64,000 bases of DNA from Bacterioplanes sp965233665 (GCA_965233665.1 CBDDTG010000050.1:31405-95404); one strand, 5' to 3'. Shown: positions 1-7,721, numbered from the stretch's first letter. Program-made: numbers and translations. The notes: generated by a model not told the origin, from the letters alone.

Positions 1-998
1 GGGTTTAACTTCTCTAGCTGTGGCAACAGGTGTTGCTCGCACCAGTCTTGCATCTCAGCTTGACGCAGGTGCTCTGGCCAGGCATTAAATTCTTTATTGC
101 CTTCAAAGCGCAATACCGGCGCGTCAAACATGCGCGACTCCACCAGCGCACGGCTCATGTAGCTGCCGCCGGATTGCTTGGGCACACAATAATATTCTTC
201 CAGTGCGTCTTCTTCGGTGGCGGTGTCTTGCAGTAGGCCTGCTTTCCATTCGTCCTCAGCGGCTTGGCTCCAACTTGTGCCTTTGATCTGGCAAATGCGC
301 TGATACAAACCTTCGCGGCAGGCATCATCGAGAGTGATGGTGTGAATGCTGTAGCGCTTTTTGCCCGCGCGACTGTCTTGGATTAACTCGTTAAATAGGT
401 TTTCAACGCCGTTATGAGTGCTGATTAAGCGCACCTTAGCGCCCCACATGGTCAGTGCTAGGGCGGCTTTTAACACCTCAGCCAGACGGTCATGAAAGGC
501 GGCTTCGTCGATGGTGACGTTGCCCTGCATGCCACGCAAATTGCTGGGGTTGGAGCTGAGTGCCTGAATCTTAAAGCCGCTGGGGAAATAAATCACAAAG
601 GTGAGGATGTCTTTGTCTTCATCTTCCAGCACTTCTTCGCAAATCTCACCGGCAGCGCGATCAAAGGCTTTGGCCCACATGGCGGCGGCGTCGATAAACT
701 CGCGCGCCATTTCTTTATTGGAGCCGACATAAAAGTGGTTAGTGCCGCCTGCGTTTTTGGCGGCACTGGCGGTTAACGTGGCATCCGCCGCCTCGGCCCA
801 AGTGATGCCGGTGCGACGTGATTTTTCGGCGATCTTTAATGGGCCGCCATCGGCAATCCAGCGCTTTTGGTAGCCCAGCAAAACATCGTTGGCGCTGTAG
901 GGGATATAGTCCGGTACCTGACCAATCACTGCGGTGGCCAGCAGGTTGGTGTCTGGCTGCTTTGGTGGTTGGCCTAGATCGGTGGCGGTGCTGGTCAT
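1..998 (-). CDS. Mu gp28-like terminase large subunit (C-terminus cut by window edge)
   Basis: Reading leftward from an ATG at 998 gives an open frame of 332 codons to the window edge. The packaging motor cuts and translocates phage DNA into proheads. I see an ATPase P-loop-like stretch SRRTGITWAEA near residue 57 and a Walker B-type stretch VTIDEAAFHD near residue 160, the usual layout of Mu-type large terminases. The nuclease domain would be mostly beyond position 1. The start overlaps the stop of the gp27-like gene (TAATG), so the two are translationally coupled. No shift or internal stop is visible in the part present. Confidence 0.85.
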   Translation of the reverse strand, partial: MTSTATDLGQPPKQPDTNLLATAVIGQVPDYIPYSANDVLLGYQKRWIADGGPLKIAEKSRRTGITWAEAADATLTASAAKNAGGTNHFYVGSNKEMAREFIDAAAMWAKAFDRAAGEICEEVLEDEDKDILTFVIYFPSGFKIQALSSNPSNLRGMQGNVTIDEAAFHDRLAEVLKAALALTMWGAKVRLISTHNGVENLFNELIQDSRAGKKRYSIHTITLDDACREGLYQRICQIKGTSWSQAAEDEWKAGLLQDTATEEDALEEYYCVPKQSGGSYMSRALVESRMFDAPVLRFEGNKEFNAWPEHLRQAEMQDWCEQHLLPQLEKLN

Positions 999-1591
999 TA
1001 AGCGATGCCCAATATTTCATTTTTAATGGTTTGTACGGCTTGTGCGGTTAGGCCCGCTTGCTTGGCGACGCTTTCGGCTTTTTGTGCGGCTTCTTCAGCG
1101 AACGCTTTGCGGATTTCTTTTTCGTTTTTGATGCTGTCCATGCGTGTTTTTTCGAGGCGCTGAATGGTCAGCGCCAAGTCTTTCAGCATGCCCAAGGTGG
1201 CGGGTTCTTCCTCGCCGTCTTCATTTTCTTGGGCGCTAAGAGCCAGATCGAAGGCCATGGTCTGGGTCATTTGAATTAACAACTTGCCGATGTCACCCGT
1301 GGGTTTGTCGCCCAGTTTGGCCACCCACGCGGCAGCAGTCGCTTGAGTCTGTTGCATGCGCTTGCCGACTTCGGCCATTTTGCTGGCGTATCTGTTTAAG
1401 CCGCTGCGGCTGATTTTTTCGTCGGCGGGCAAGCCTTGCTGCTCGATTTGTTTATTCACCTCGTTGAGGATTTCTTGCTGCGTGTATTGCTTATCGCGCA
1501 GCATGGCATCTAAAAATGACTTTACCTCGTCGGGCAGTTGCTCGATTTTGCTGCCGCGTCCGCGCGTGGCTTTACCCTTGATGTTGCCCAT
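998..1591 (-). CDS. Mu gp27-like protein (DUF3486), probable terminase small subunit
   Basis: This 197-residue protein starts MGNIKGKATRGRGSK at 1591; the frame is open further upstream, but that extension overlaps the gp26-like gene and is not expected to be translated. The N-terminal part has the GRGSKIEQLP motif typical of DUF3486 proteins, followed by a helix-turn-helix-like region (about residues 20-70) and a long helical C-terminus. In Mu-type phages this family sits directly before the large terminase and is thought to be the DNA-recognition subunit of packaging. That placement is reproduced here, with a TAATG overlap into the large subunit gene. Confidence 0.8.
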   Translation of the reverse strand: MGNIKGKATRGRGSKIEQLPDEVKSFLDAMLRDKQYTQQEILNEVNKQIEQQGLPADEKISRSGLNRYASKMAEVGKRMQQTQATAAAWVAKLGDKPTGDIGKLLIQMTQTMAFDLALSAQENEDGEEEPATLGMLKDLALTIQRLEKTRMDSIKNEKEIRKAFAEEAAQKAESVAKQAGLTAQAVQTIKNEILGIA

Positions 1592-1592
1592 G

Positions 1593-1886
1593 TCAGGCTC
1601 CTGGACGCGGTACGCCCACGCCGGGCACTTGGGCATAGCCTTTGGCAACATCGTGGCCACGGCTGGTGATGGTGGCCACATCCGTGCTGAGCACGGTCTC
1701 AATCGCGACCAGATCGTTTTCAGCCAGCCAGTGTAAATGCGTTTTGACTTGGTCGCGGCTGATGTTGTGGCCAAAGCTGGCCAGCACCTTTTGCAGGATG
1801 CTGTCGTTGGCTTGGCCGTTCATTTCATTTAAGGCACGCAATATGACCAGGCGTTGGTCGTCGCGCACAATGTGTTGATACGCCAT
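1593..1886 (-). CDS. Mu gp26-like small phage protein
   Basis: A 97-residue protein beginning MAYQHIVRDDQRLVILRAL. It looks like a winged-helix fold: helix (QRLVILRALNEM), helix (NDSILQKVLASFG), recognition helix (SRDQVKTHLHWLAENDLV), then a strand pair (ATITSRGHDVA). This agrees with the ArsR-like gp26 family found between gp25 and gp27 in Mu-type phages. The precise role is not established; DNA binding during packaging or morphogenesis is a reasonable guess. It ends one base before the gp27-like start codon. Confidence 0.7.
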   Translation of the reverse strand: MAYQHIVRDDQRLVILRALNEMNGQANDSILQKVLASFGHNISRDQVKTHLHWLAENDLVAIETVLSTDVATITSRGHDVAKGYAQVPGVGVPRPGA

Positions 1887-1887
1887 G

Positions 1888-2238
1888 TTATTTCCCCGAC
1901 TGGATTAAGTGCTGATTCACCATTTTCATGGTGTGGTCAATTTGCGTGAGCTGACCGTGAATATTGTCCACCACCTCTTTGGTTTCGTTGACGCGCTGGT
2001 GCAGCTTGGCCATGTCCTCGTGGGTGGGCATATGCTCCACATCCTTCTCCACCCGGATTAAACGATCATCAAAGTTGTTTAATTCCTGGTTAAAGTCTTT
2101 ACGCATATGCTCGATGGCAGCGGTATTGGCCTTTTGCCGATTGGTCAGCCAGAAATAGAGCACCGCAGCAGCAGTGAATGCTATTTGTGCGAACTGCAGC
2201 CAAAAGCCCAGTGCCTTGTAGTCAATATCAAAACTCAT
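1888..2238 (-). CDS. DUF2730 family phage protein (Mu gp25-like)
   Basis: 116 residues from ATG 2238. An N-terminal hydrophobic helix (about residues 12-32, FWLQFAQIAFTAAAVLYFWL) is followed by a long coiled coil with many charged heptads. This single-anchor plus coiled-coil layout is typical of DUF2730 proteins found between the zinc-finger gene and gp26 in Mu-like phages. Function is unknown; a membrane-anchored scaffold or lysis-related role is possible. The start overlaps the stop of the upstream TraR-type gene (ATGA). A TTG two codons upstream also exists, but the ATG is preferred. Confidence 0.7.
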   Translation of the reverse strand: MSFDIDYKALGFWLQFAQIAFTAAAVLYFWLTNRQKANTAAIEHMRKDFNQELNNFDDRLIRVEKDVEHMPTHEDMAKLHQRVNETKEVVDNIHGQLTQIDHTMKMVNQHLIQSGK

Positions 2239-2468
2239 CAACAACGCTCCTGCAGCTCGGTCAGTTGTTGGCAGGTAATACAGCGGGCGGCGTTGGGTTT
2301 AATCGCCAAGCGCTCGTGCGGGATGATGTCGCTACAGTCGATGCAGTGCACAAGGCCCCATTCATCAATGTCTTGTGCCGGTTCCTGCTGGCGGCTTTGT
2401 GCAGCTTTTAATGCGTGCTGTCGGTGCAGTTGCTCCAGCTCCTGGGCGGTATCGAAAGGATCAGCCAC
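2238..2468 (-). CDS. TraR/DksA-type C4 zinc-finger protein
   Basis: 76 residues with a C-terminal four-cysteine finger: CIDCSD, then CITCQ about 18 residues later, the TraR/DksA signature. The short N-terminal helical segment lacks the long DksA coiled coil, so this is a TraR-like protein. Phage TraR-type proteins are known to bind RNA polymerase through the secondary channel and change promoter choice; here that is inferred from the family. It lies between holin and gp25-like genes, where Mu-type phages usually carry it. It overlaps the holin gene by 8 bases. Confidence 0.8.
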   Translation of the reverse strand: MADPFDTAQELEQLHRQHALKAAQSRQQEPAQDIDEWGLVHCIDCSDIIPHERLAIKPNAARCITCQQLTELQERC

Positions 2469-2874
2469 GGTTAACTCCTTTTAATGCGCCCGCCAGTGAC
2501 GGCGCGACTTTTTCAACGCTGCGACCTACCACATAGCCGCCTAATCCAATTTGCAGCAGCGACCAGGCTTGCTCGCTTAAACGAAAATGGGTCAGACCTA
2601 GAGTGTCGAGCACCACCAATGCCAAAAACGTCAACATGGTGATGGGGCGCCAACTGCGTTGCAGCCAGCTTTGCCCTTGCGCCTCGGCAGTAATCACGCG
2701 CGCCTTAGCCTCGGCTAGGCTCTGCTCGTGACTGAGGGCTTTAATCAGCAGATCCGACTGAATGCTCAGCAGCGCTTGTTTGGCTTTGGCTTTTTCATCG
2801 TCAGAGGTGTGCAGGCGGTCGATTAAATCCGTGACCGGCTGGGCCAGATCGGCAGCCAGGGTTAATAAACTCAT
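2461..2874 (-). CDS. Holin-like 3TM-type membrane protein
   Basis: 137 residues. A charged, helical N-terminal half is followed by SWLQRSWRPITMLTFLALV, a hydrophobic segment at about residues 75-95, and a second hydrophobic stretch (LLQIGLGGYVVGRSVEKV) at about 104-122. The W-x-R-S-W-R-P-I motif before the first membrane segment is typical of the holin family that includes gene-transfer-agent release holins. Such proteins open the inner membrane so that endolysin reaches the wall. The gene lies directly after the endolysin and overlaps it by 4 bases, which supports a lysis cassette. Confidence 0.75.
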   Translation of the reverse strand: MSLLTLAADLAQPVTDLIDRLHTSDDEKAKAKQALLSIQSDLLIKALSHEQSLAEAKARVITAEAQGQSWLQRSWRPITMLTFLALVVLDTLGLTHFRLSEQAWSLLQIGLGGYVVGRSVEKVAPSLAGALKGVNRG

Positions 2875-3368
2875 GCTGCCTCCAGCAGGTGTTCACGTGG
2901 GGTAATAAAGCGCATTTCTTCCCATGCCATGACGTTAAAGCCAGGGCAGGCTTTGCTGCTGTATTGGTTATGGCCGCTGAGCGTTAATTGGCGCAGGGCC
3001 AGCTCAGGGGTGGCACGCAGGTTTTGCACCAGGGTGCGCAGTGCTTGCCATTGCTCGTGAGTGAAGCGGTCGGTGCCGACTAAGCAAATGCCAATGGTGT
3101 TCTGATTACGCCCAGCTACGTGGGCACCTGTTTCGATCAATGGCCGCCCGGCGCGCACTGCGCCGTCCAGCTCAATCACAAAGTGATAGCCAATGTGCTT
3201 TAAATGCGGCTGGTGTTTGGGGGCGATACTTAAATCGCGGGTAAAAGGTGGCTGGCGTTCACCGTGCCAGCGGTCGATATCTTCGATGGTGTGCGCGCGG
3301 CCATTGGGGGTGGCCGAGCAATGAATAACGATTTCGTTAATGTCTTTAATATGTCGGCGCGTGCCCAT
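2871..3368 (-). CDS. N-acetylmuramoyl-L-alanine amidase endolysin
   Basis: 165 residues of amidase_2 / T7-lysozyme type. The zinc ligands are visible: His in IVIHCSAT near residue 17, His in IGYHFVIELDG near residue 82, and the SSKACPGF region near residue 140, where the family Cys or His ligand lies. It cleaves the bond between N-acetylmuramic acid and L-alanine for host lysis. No signal peptide is present, so it should depend on the adjacent holin. The start codon lies directly behind the T-run of a terminator-like hairpin, which leaves no free Shine-Dalgarno sequence (see separate entry). Confidence 0.9.
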   Translation of the reverse strand: MGTRRHIKDINEIVIHCSATPNGRAHTIEDIDRWHGERQPPFTRDLSIAPKHQPHLKHIGYHFVIELDGAVRAGRPLIETGAHVAGRNQNTIGICLVGTDRFTHEQWQALRTLVQNLRATPELALRQLTLSGHNQYSSKACPGFNVMAWEEMRFITPREHLLEAA

Positions 3369-3400
3369 AAAAAAAGCCCTGCTGAAATATGTAACAGGGC
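3369..3400 (-). terminator. Rho-independent terminator-like hairpin before the lysis genes
   Basis: On the minus strand GCCCTG and CAGGGC form a six-base-pair stem around a 13-base loop, followed by seven Ts. It separates the Mor-linked operon from the amidase-holin genes. The T-run ends exactly at the amidase ATG (3368), so this element could end middle transcription and also hide the ribosome site of the lysis gene. Confidence 0.75.
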
Positions 3401-3435
3401 CAGTGTATGGGGTGCTGAGATGGGTTGGGTTTAAC

Positions 3436-3684
3436 CTAGTTTGGAGATTGTTTGATTATACGGGTGCCGTCTAGAAGTTTAAATTCGTCATCGGAGACAT
3501 AATTGACGGGCTTCTTTTCTTCGCCTAGTAGAGCAGAGTAGCTCTTAGTTCCCTCTCTCTTGTGTGTTTCACCAGATAATAGCTCTGATACGACGATTGT
3601 AGCCACTCTCTCAATAACTACTGGTTCGCCACCTTCGGTTGTATACCCATGAAGATAGCTTGTTTCAGTTTCATGGCGTGTCAT
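3436..3684 (-). CDS. Hypothetical phage protein downstream of Mor
   Basis: 82 residues, not recognised. It is rich in Glu, Thr and Ser, with a short hydrophobic strand (VATIVVSELL) near the middle and no cysteines or membrane segments. It starts just after the mor stop with an AGGAGT-like sequence upstream, and it is followed by the terminator at 3369-3400. The local base composition is visibly more AT-rich than the neighbouring phage genes, which may mean a recently acquired cargo gene. The position between the middle regulator and the lysis genes is a common place for accessory genes in Mu-like phages. Confidence 0.6.
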   Translation of the reverse strand: MTRHETETSYLHGYTTEGGEPVVIERVATIVVSELLSGETHKREGTKSYSALLGEEKKPVNYVSDDEFKLLDGTRIIKQSPN

Positions 3685-3687
3685 AGC

Positions 3688-4140
3688 TTACTCCTTAGCT
3701 TCTCTGAATAAGTCCGGTTGCTCCCGGCTGCGTTGATAGGCTTGCTGCTGTCTTAGAACGCGGTACACCTGATTCACGCTAAAGCCATATCTTATGGCTA
3801 GGGTTTCGATACTAGCATTCTCATAGCGCCATTGCCGATATAGCATGACATCACGAATGGCTTTTTTAATGCTATCCGCCTTAGGCAGATAGATGTGCCT
3901 ACCGCCACAATAGTTGGCCAGCTCAGCGATAAGGGCATGACTGATTCGATCTGCATCCGTTTCTGATACTCCGAGTCGAGACAGTGCAGCACCATAAATA
4001 TCAATGATTTGAACTAAATCTCGTGGCCACTTACGGCGCACCTCCACTGGAATATCTGGCAGGTGCTCCAGCAGCTGCTGTGACAACTCTTGCTGTGCAT
4101 CATCAAACAACTCCAGATTTTCTTCGTGGGTACCTACCAT
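3688..4140 (-). CDS. Mor-family middle operon transcription activator
   Basis: 150 residues. The central part LIAELANYCGGRHIYLPKAD is the Mor/C dimerisation and beta-strand region. The C-terminal part (SIETLAIRYGFSVNQVYRVLRQQ) is a clear helix-turn-helix with the family-typical Y-G-x-S-x-x-Q-V-Y-R recognition helix. Mor proteins activate middle or late promoters together with the host RNA polymerase. In this phage one Mor/C-type gene is seen between GemA and the lysis genes; the expected target promoter would lie downstream, around 3369-3690, but I cannot assign its elements. Confidence 0.85.
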   Translation of the reverse strand: MVGTHEENLELFDDAQQELSQQLLEHLPDIPVEVRRKWPRDLVQIIDIYGAALSRLGVSETDADRISHALIAELANYCGGRHIYLPKADSIKKAIRDVMLYRQWRYENASIETLAIRYGFSVNQVYRVLRQQQAYQRSREQPDLFREAKE

Positions 4141-4149
4141 GATTGCCTC

Positions 4150-4587
4150 CTACCAGCTGGTGTCGGTCAAGCGGGCAACGCTGGCATCAGCGCTGCTGTA
4201 ACCCGGTGCGGGCTTAGCCTCGGGCGTATAGCGCAGGCCGCGTTCAATTACGCTGGCCAGCACGCTTTTTAAATAGTTGTGATTGGTCAGTGGCCGCACA
4301 TCGCCTTGGCGGCGTTTTTCTCGCAAGGCATAGACGGTTTCTTGCAATGCTGGCGTTAGCCATTGGGCGGCCTCCAGCGCTAGGGTTTCGCGCGCTAATT
4401 TAAGCGCGCGGTCATTGGTTAAATCGCGCTTGGCTGGGCGAAATAAACCCAAGTACGTCACCAGCGCGGTGCCTGTGCTGGCGTCTTGCTGCGCCAGCAG
4501 GGCAAGCAGTTCGCGCCCGGCGTTATCTTGCACCAGGGCTTCTAGGTCGATGCGGCTGTGACAGACTGGGCAGCGGGTTAACTGCAT
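4150..4587 (-). CDS. Hypothetical phage protein with N-terminal CxxC
   Basis: 145 residues, not recognised by function. It begins MQLTRCPVCHSRIDLEAL, a single CPVC knuckle that could hold half a zinc site, and continues as a mostly helical protein. A basic region (REKRRQGDVRPLTNHNYLKSVL) occurs near residues 90-115. It lies between GemA and Mor in the early-middle block and overlaps GemA by 10 bases. Similar proteins at this place in Mu-like phages are annotated as hypothetical. A DNA-binding or replication-accessory role is possible but is not shown. Confidence 0.65.
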   Translation of the reverse strand: MQLTRCPVCHSRIDLEALVQDNAGRELLALLAQQDASTGTALVTYLGLFRPAKRDLTNDRALKLARETLALEAAQWLTPALQETVYALREKRRQGDVRPLTNHNYLKSVLASVIERGLRYTPEAKPAPGYSSADASVARLTDTSW

Positions 4588-5243
4588 GCACGTTCTCCTA
4601 AAACGGCTGACAGCGGGCGTAACTCTTTGCGGCTGCCGCAGTAATGCTCCAGCGGTGTTAGACCTAAGCTGTTAAATAACTCGTGCCAAGTAATCACGCC
4701 ATGGTCGAGCAAGGCCTGTGTGACTTGGGCCTGAGTGAGGCTTTTGCCTTGCTGCTCAAACGCGGCGGTGGCGTCTGAAACGGCTTTTAAATCAGCGTTT
4801 AAGGCTTGGGTGGCGCAACGGGTGCGCCATTGTTTTAACTGCTCCAAAATCAGGTTGCAGTCTTGGTGCGAGTCCAGCCATTGCAAAGCGTCGATGGGCG
4901 GGCTTTGGCGCTTGTGCAGTTGCCCCTGCACCCAGCGCAGCAGTGCAGCATCGCTGATGTCATTGATATAGCCCAGCTGGCCCATGGTAAGCCAGATGGC
5001 CTGTAATTTATTCACGCGCGTCGGCGCTTGGTTGGGCTTGCGCTTGGGCAACTTGCGCTGGCTTTTAAAGCCGCGCTGCTTAAGTGCATGGACAACCTTG
5101 TGCAACTCAGCCATGTGTAAACCTCGGCAGGAGTCTTTGCCGGTGACACCGCGCAGCAAGCTGCGGTAGGTGTCATCGTCTAGGCCAAGCTGCTTTTTAC
5201 CAATATGAATTTGCGCCAGCAGGCGCTTGCGAACTGCGCTCAT
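4578..5243 (-). CDS. gemA: GemA / Mu gp16-like protein (DUF1018)
   Basis: 221 residues. The N-terminal half has the family features: KRLLAQIHIGKKQLGLDDDTYR, then GLHMAELHKVVHALKQRGF, and later KLQAIWLTMGQLGYINDISDAALLRW. DUF1018 proteins such as Mu GemA are reported to influence host gene expression and DNA supercoiling during lytic growth. The C-terminal region (residues 150-221) is more variable. It overlaps the genes on both sides by 4-10 bases and is part of the long leftward early operon. Confidence 0.85.
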   Translation of the reverse strand: MSAVRKRLLAQIHIGKKQLGLDDDTYRSLLRGVTGKDSCRGLHMAELHKVVHALKQRGFKSQRKLPKRKPNQAPTRVNKLQAIWLTMGQLGYINDISDAALLRWVQGQLHKRQSPPIDALQWLDSHQDCNLILEQLKQWRTRCATQALNADLKAVSDATAAFEQQGKSLTQAQVTQALLDHGVITWHELFNSLGLTPLEHYCGSRKELRPLSAVLGERACS

Positions 5244-5668
5244 GCAACCTCCTCGGTGCCGATCTTTACCAGCACCAGACCGTCGAGTTTTTTGTATTGG
5301 CCAATCAACGTTCGTGCAGAACTAAACACCGGCACGCGGTACTCACGCTTTTGGTCGTAATTGGGGCACAGCTCACGCAAGCGACGTTTGCCCAGGCTTT
5401 TGATCATGCTTTTTTGCTTAGCTGGGCTATATGCCCAGATAAACTTTTTGGCCCACACTTTTTGCGTGACGGGCAAATAGTCGTCGCTGGACTCATCCCC
5501 ATGGCGCGGAGCCATCACATCGTCGATAAAGACTGACAGCCCTAGCTTGTTTTCGGATAGCTGGCCGCGCTGTATGGTGATTTCGTGGCCATCCAGTTGG
5601 AAGACCACTTGACCAAATAGGCCAGGCAACTGCTGCTGCACTTGTTGCCATTGCGCTTTGCTGATCAT
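5240..5668 (-). CDS. Hypothetical Mu-like phage protein
   Basis: 142 residues, function unknown. The sequence is mixed alpha/beta without membrane segments. It contains a basic stretch (KQKSMIKSLGKRRLRELCP) around residues 85-105, which is compatible with nucleic-acid binding. It begins 4 bases inside the upstream gene and its stop overlaps the gemA start (ATGA), so it belongs to the same transcript. Proteins of this kind occur upstream of gemA in several Mu-like phages of marine bacteria, to my recollection without an assigned role. Confidence 0.65.
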   Translation of the reverse strand: MISKAQWQQVQQQLPGLFGQVVFQLDGHEITIQRGQLSENKLGLSVFIDDVMAPRHGDESSDDYLPVTQKVWAKKFIWAYSPAKQKSMIKSLGKRRLRELCPNYDQKREYRVPVFSSARTLIGQYKKLDGLVLVKIGTEEVA

Positions 5669-5895
5669 TGCAGTTTCACCTTTTTCAGCTCGATGGGCAT
5701 TGGTTTTTGAATGGCCGCCGTCAGGTAGCCTTCATAAAACTCTTTGCCTCTCATCGAATACGTCAGGCCCGCACACAACGACAATAAGGTGCTGACATAG
5801 CCATTAAACTCCTCGTCTGACATTGCTTGCCTGGCACGCAATAAATCTTTATAGGCTGCGCTGGCCGCTTGCTCTAAATCTGTTTTGTGCGTCAT
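5665..5895 (-). CDS. Small hypothetical phage protein
   Basis: 76 residues from ATG 5895, with GAGG five bases upstream; a GTG two codons earlier is a less likely start. The protein is helical (LEQAASAAYKDLLRARQAM, then NGYVSTLLSLCAGLTYSM) and has a Lys-rich C-terminus. No domain is recognised. It overlaps the next gene by 4 bases, and the start of this gene follows the DUF3164 stop by 7 bases, so expression is with the early operon. Confidence 0.6.
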   Translation of the reverse strand: MTHKTDLEQAASAAYKDLLRARQAMSDEEFNGYVSTLLSLCAGLTYSMRGKEFYEGYLTAAIQKPMPIELKKVKLQ

Positions 5896-5902
5896 GCCCA
5901 CC

Positions 5903-6526
5903 TCACACGCTGGCTAAATCTAATGCGATCATTTTGTATTGATCGCTGTGGCCAATGCGCTGATACACCCGCACGTAAACGGTGGTGCCTTCGACGTTGA
6001 TGGAGTCTTTTAATGCGTCGCAGGCGCGCTGCCATTCTTCGTCTTGAATGTCCAGCCGCAGCAGGCCGAGCAGTTCGCCGGTTTTAATCTGGCCTTTACC
6101 ATTGGTGCGAAAGGCGCGGTCTACGAGTGCGCGGATGTTGTTGTCTGCGCCCTCTGTCCAGCGATCTAGGCAGTGACCAAATAGCTCTTTGGCCGCTTCC
6201 AGTTCTTCGGTAAAAGCAATGCGCTCGCTGTAGATGCGTTGCACTTTATATTGGCCGTCGTAGGTGGTGACGCTGATGTTGCCTTTGTCGCCTGCGAGTT
6301 TAACGTCGTACTTTTCCGCTCCTATCTGTATCAGTTGCTGGATGTCGTCCAACGCTTGGCGCTTAAACTCTTTTAACGCTTCGTGGATATGCAGTGCCTG
6401 TTGGGCCAGATCGTTGGCGACTTGGTCGCGCAGCTTGTCTTGCTCGCGTACTTGCTCAATCGGTACCAAGCGGCCTTTGCTGTCTTGCATAAAACCTTGG
6501 GGAATCGTTTTTTCTGCAGCCGTCAT
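5903..6526 (-). CDS. DUF3164 family phage protein
   Basis: 207 residues. The N-terminal MQDSKGRLVPIEQVREQDKL and the central DKGNISVTTYDGQYKVQRI with later WTEGADNNIRALVDRAF are the recognisable DUF3164 blocks. The family is widespread in Mu-like prophages between the transposition genes and gemA. Its function is not established. A long N-terminal helical region is followed by an alpha/beta domain. The start overlaps the stop of a 56-residue zinc-ribbon-like gene (ATGA). Confidence 0.8.
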   Translation of the reverse strand: MTAAEKTIPQGFMQDSKGRLVPIEQVREQDKLRDQVANDLAQQALHIHEALKEFKRQALDDIQQLIQIGAEKYDVKLAGDKGNISVTTYDGQYKVQRIYSERIAFTEELEAAKELFGHCLDRWTEGADNNIRALVDRAFRTNGKGQIKTGELLGLLRLDIQDEEWQRACDALKDSINVEGTTVYVRVYQRIGHSDQYKMIALDLASV

Positions 6527-6693
6527 GCTGTCTTACCTCGTGTTGCTCGAATGTCGGTTAAATACTCACGGCATTGGCGCCAGCTGCGCTTGCCGTATTG
6601 CACTTGTTGTTTGCAGGTGCTGGGTTGGCTGGTTTGCTCGATGCGCACTGGCCCGCATTTGGGGCAGCGCGCGATCCAGATGGTGTTGGTCAT
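6523..6693 (-). CDS. Very small cysteine-containing phage protein
   Basis: A 56-residue frame starting MTNTIWIARCPKCGPV at 6693 and ending in a TGA that overlaps the ATG of the DUF3164 gene. It has the knuckle CPKCG, and further cysteines follow at about residues 27 and 41, with many basic residues (KRSWRQCREYL). This suggests a small zinc-binding, nucleic-acid-binding protein. Its overlap with the next gene, a clean ATG and a GAGGG-type ribosome site upstream all support that it is a real gene. The function is unknown. Confidence 0.6.
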   Translation of the reverse strand: MTNTIWIARCPKCGPVRIEQTSQPSTCKQQVQYGKRSWRQCREYLTDIRATRGKTA

Positions 6694-6730
6694 GGTGGCC
6701 CTCGAACATGCTTTGCCTGGTTAAAATCAA

Positions 6731-7423
6731 TTACGCCGCAGCCATCAGGCGCTGGGCTTTGGCGCTTTGCTTTGCTGAGCGACGCTTGGCTGCGCGGCCC
6801 ATTTCGCAGTTTTGTTGGTTGCTGGTGTTGGGTGCCGCTTTAACTGGGCGGCTGATTTGACGAATGCACAGCACAATTAAGGTTTGAAAAATCACTAACG
6901 ACAGCAGCTGCATGGCGACCAGAACCAGTGCTTGCCAGCCCATAGGCATGGCCTGAGCCTGCTCGGCATACAGCTCGTTTAAAGCGTGATTAATTTGGGT
7001 TAAATCGGCGTTGGTTTGGTCAATGCGACCAGCCCAGCCGACGCGCGACTGGCTGTTTTGGTTGTAGGTTTTTAGGCTTGCGGTTAGGCGCTGACGCTCG
7101 GCCAGCAATGCCGCTTCGCGCTTGGCCAGCAGCTCCGGCTGTTGCTGGCTTTGCTGCCACTGCTGCAACGCAGGGGTACTGATCTGATACAGCGGCCCAG
7201 CCAGCACTAATGCCGTGGCGATGGCGGCTAAAAAGCTGGTGCCCCAGCGGTGCTGCGCCCATAGCCATAGCGCCGCGCCTTCAAGTAGCAGGCTCCATAA
7301 AATACCGCTTTGGCCAGCATGCCTTTGCCAAAACTCAATGGCGTGAATTTGCATTAAGACAATGGCACCGACTAATAAAATCGCAGCCGGTAATTTTTTA
7401 AGCATGGTGCTAGAAATATTCAT
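6731..7423 (-). CDS. Phage membrane protein with internal coiled coil
   Basis: 230 residues from ATG 7423, whose codon overlaps the stop of the gene at 7420. The first 90 residues contain about three hydrophobic segments (LPAAILLVGAIVLMQIHAI; GILWSLLLEGAALWLWA; SFLAAIATALVLAGPLYQI). A Gln/Ala/Arg-rich coiled coil follows at about 95-160 (LLAKREAALLAERQRL), then another membrane helix near 170-195 and a very basic tail. The family is not recognised. Membrane proteins between MuB and gemA in transposable phages are often accessory; a superinfection or defence role is only a guess. Confidence 0.6.
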   Translation of the reverse strand: MNISSTMLKKLPAAILLVGAIVLMQIHAIEFWQRHAGQSGILWSLLLEGAALWLWAQHRWGTSFLAAIATALVLAGPLYQISTPALQQWQQSQQQPELLAKREAALLAERQRLTASLKTYNQNSQSRVGWAGRIDQTNADLTQINHALNELYAEQAQAMPMGWQALVLVAMQLLSLVIFQTLIVLCIRQISRPVKAAPNTSNQQNCEMGRAAKRRSAKQSAKAQRLMAAA

Positions 7424-7710
7424 GCGACCTCCTGCGAGGCATAGACTTGCCATTGCAACAACGCGCCGCATAACGTGGCGCGGTAAATTTCCATGCCATC
7501 GGCGTGGCGAATGCGCGAGACGGGCACGATGTCTGGGCAGGCCAAGGCATCGTCGGTGATTAAAAAGGTCAGGCCGTTGAGATCGACGTGGATGTCATGT
7601 ACGGCGATGTCCAGCTCCATCAGTTTTTTCATGGCGCTTTCAATGGCCGACAAAGCGCAGGCCATTTTGTAGTTTTGCTCGGCGGCGGTGCGTTGTTGAA
7701 TTGGCTGCAT
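7420..7710 (-). CDS. Hypothetical phage protein
   Basis: 96 residues, not recognised. An N-terminal helix (AEQNYKMACALSAIESAMKKL) is followed by a beta-rich part with VHDIHVDLNGLTFLITDD and PVSRIRHADGMEIYRATL. No cysteine pairs or membrane segments are seen. Its stop overlaps the start of the membrane-protein gene, and its own start is 11 bases after the HTH/zinc gene, so it is co-transcribed in the early operon. Confidence 0.6.
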   Translation of the reverse strand: MQPIQQRTAAEQNYKMACALSAIESAMKKLMELDIAVHDIHVDLNGLTFLITDDALACPDIVPVSRIRHADGMEIYRATLCGALLQWQVYASQEVA

Positions 7711-7721
7711 GAGACTTCTCC

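Noticed and set aside
998..1774. Longer N-terminus for the gp27-like protein
   Set aside because: The extra 61 residues overlap the gp26-like gene in another frame and lack family similarity; ATG 1591 gives the usual start.
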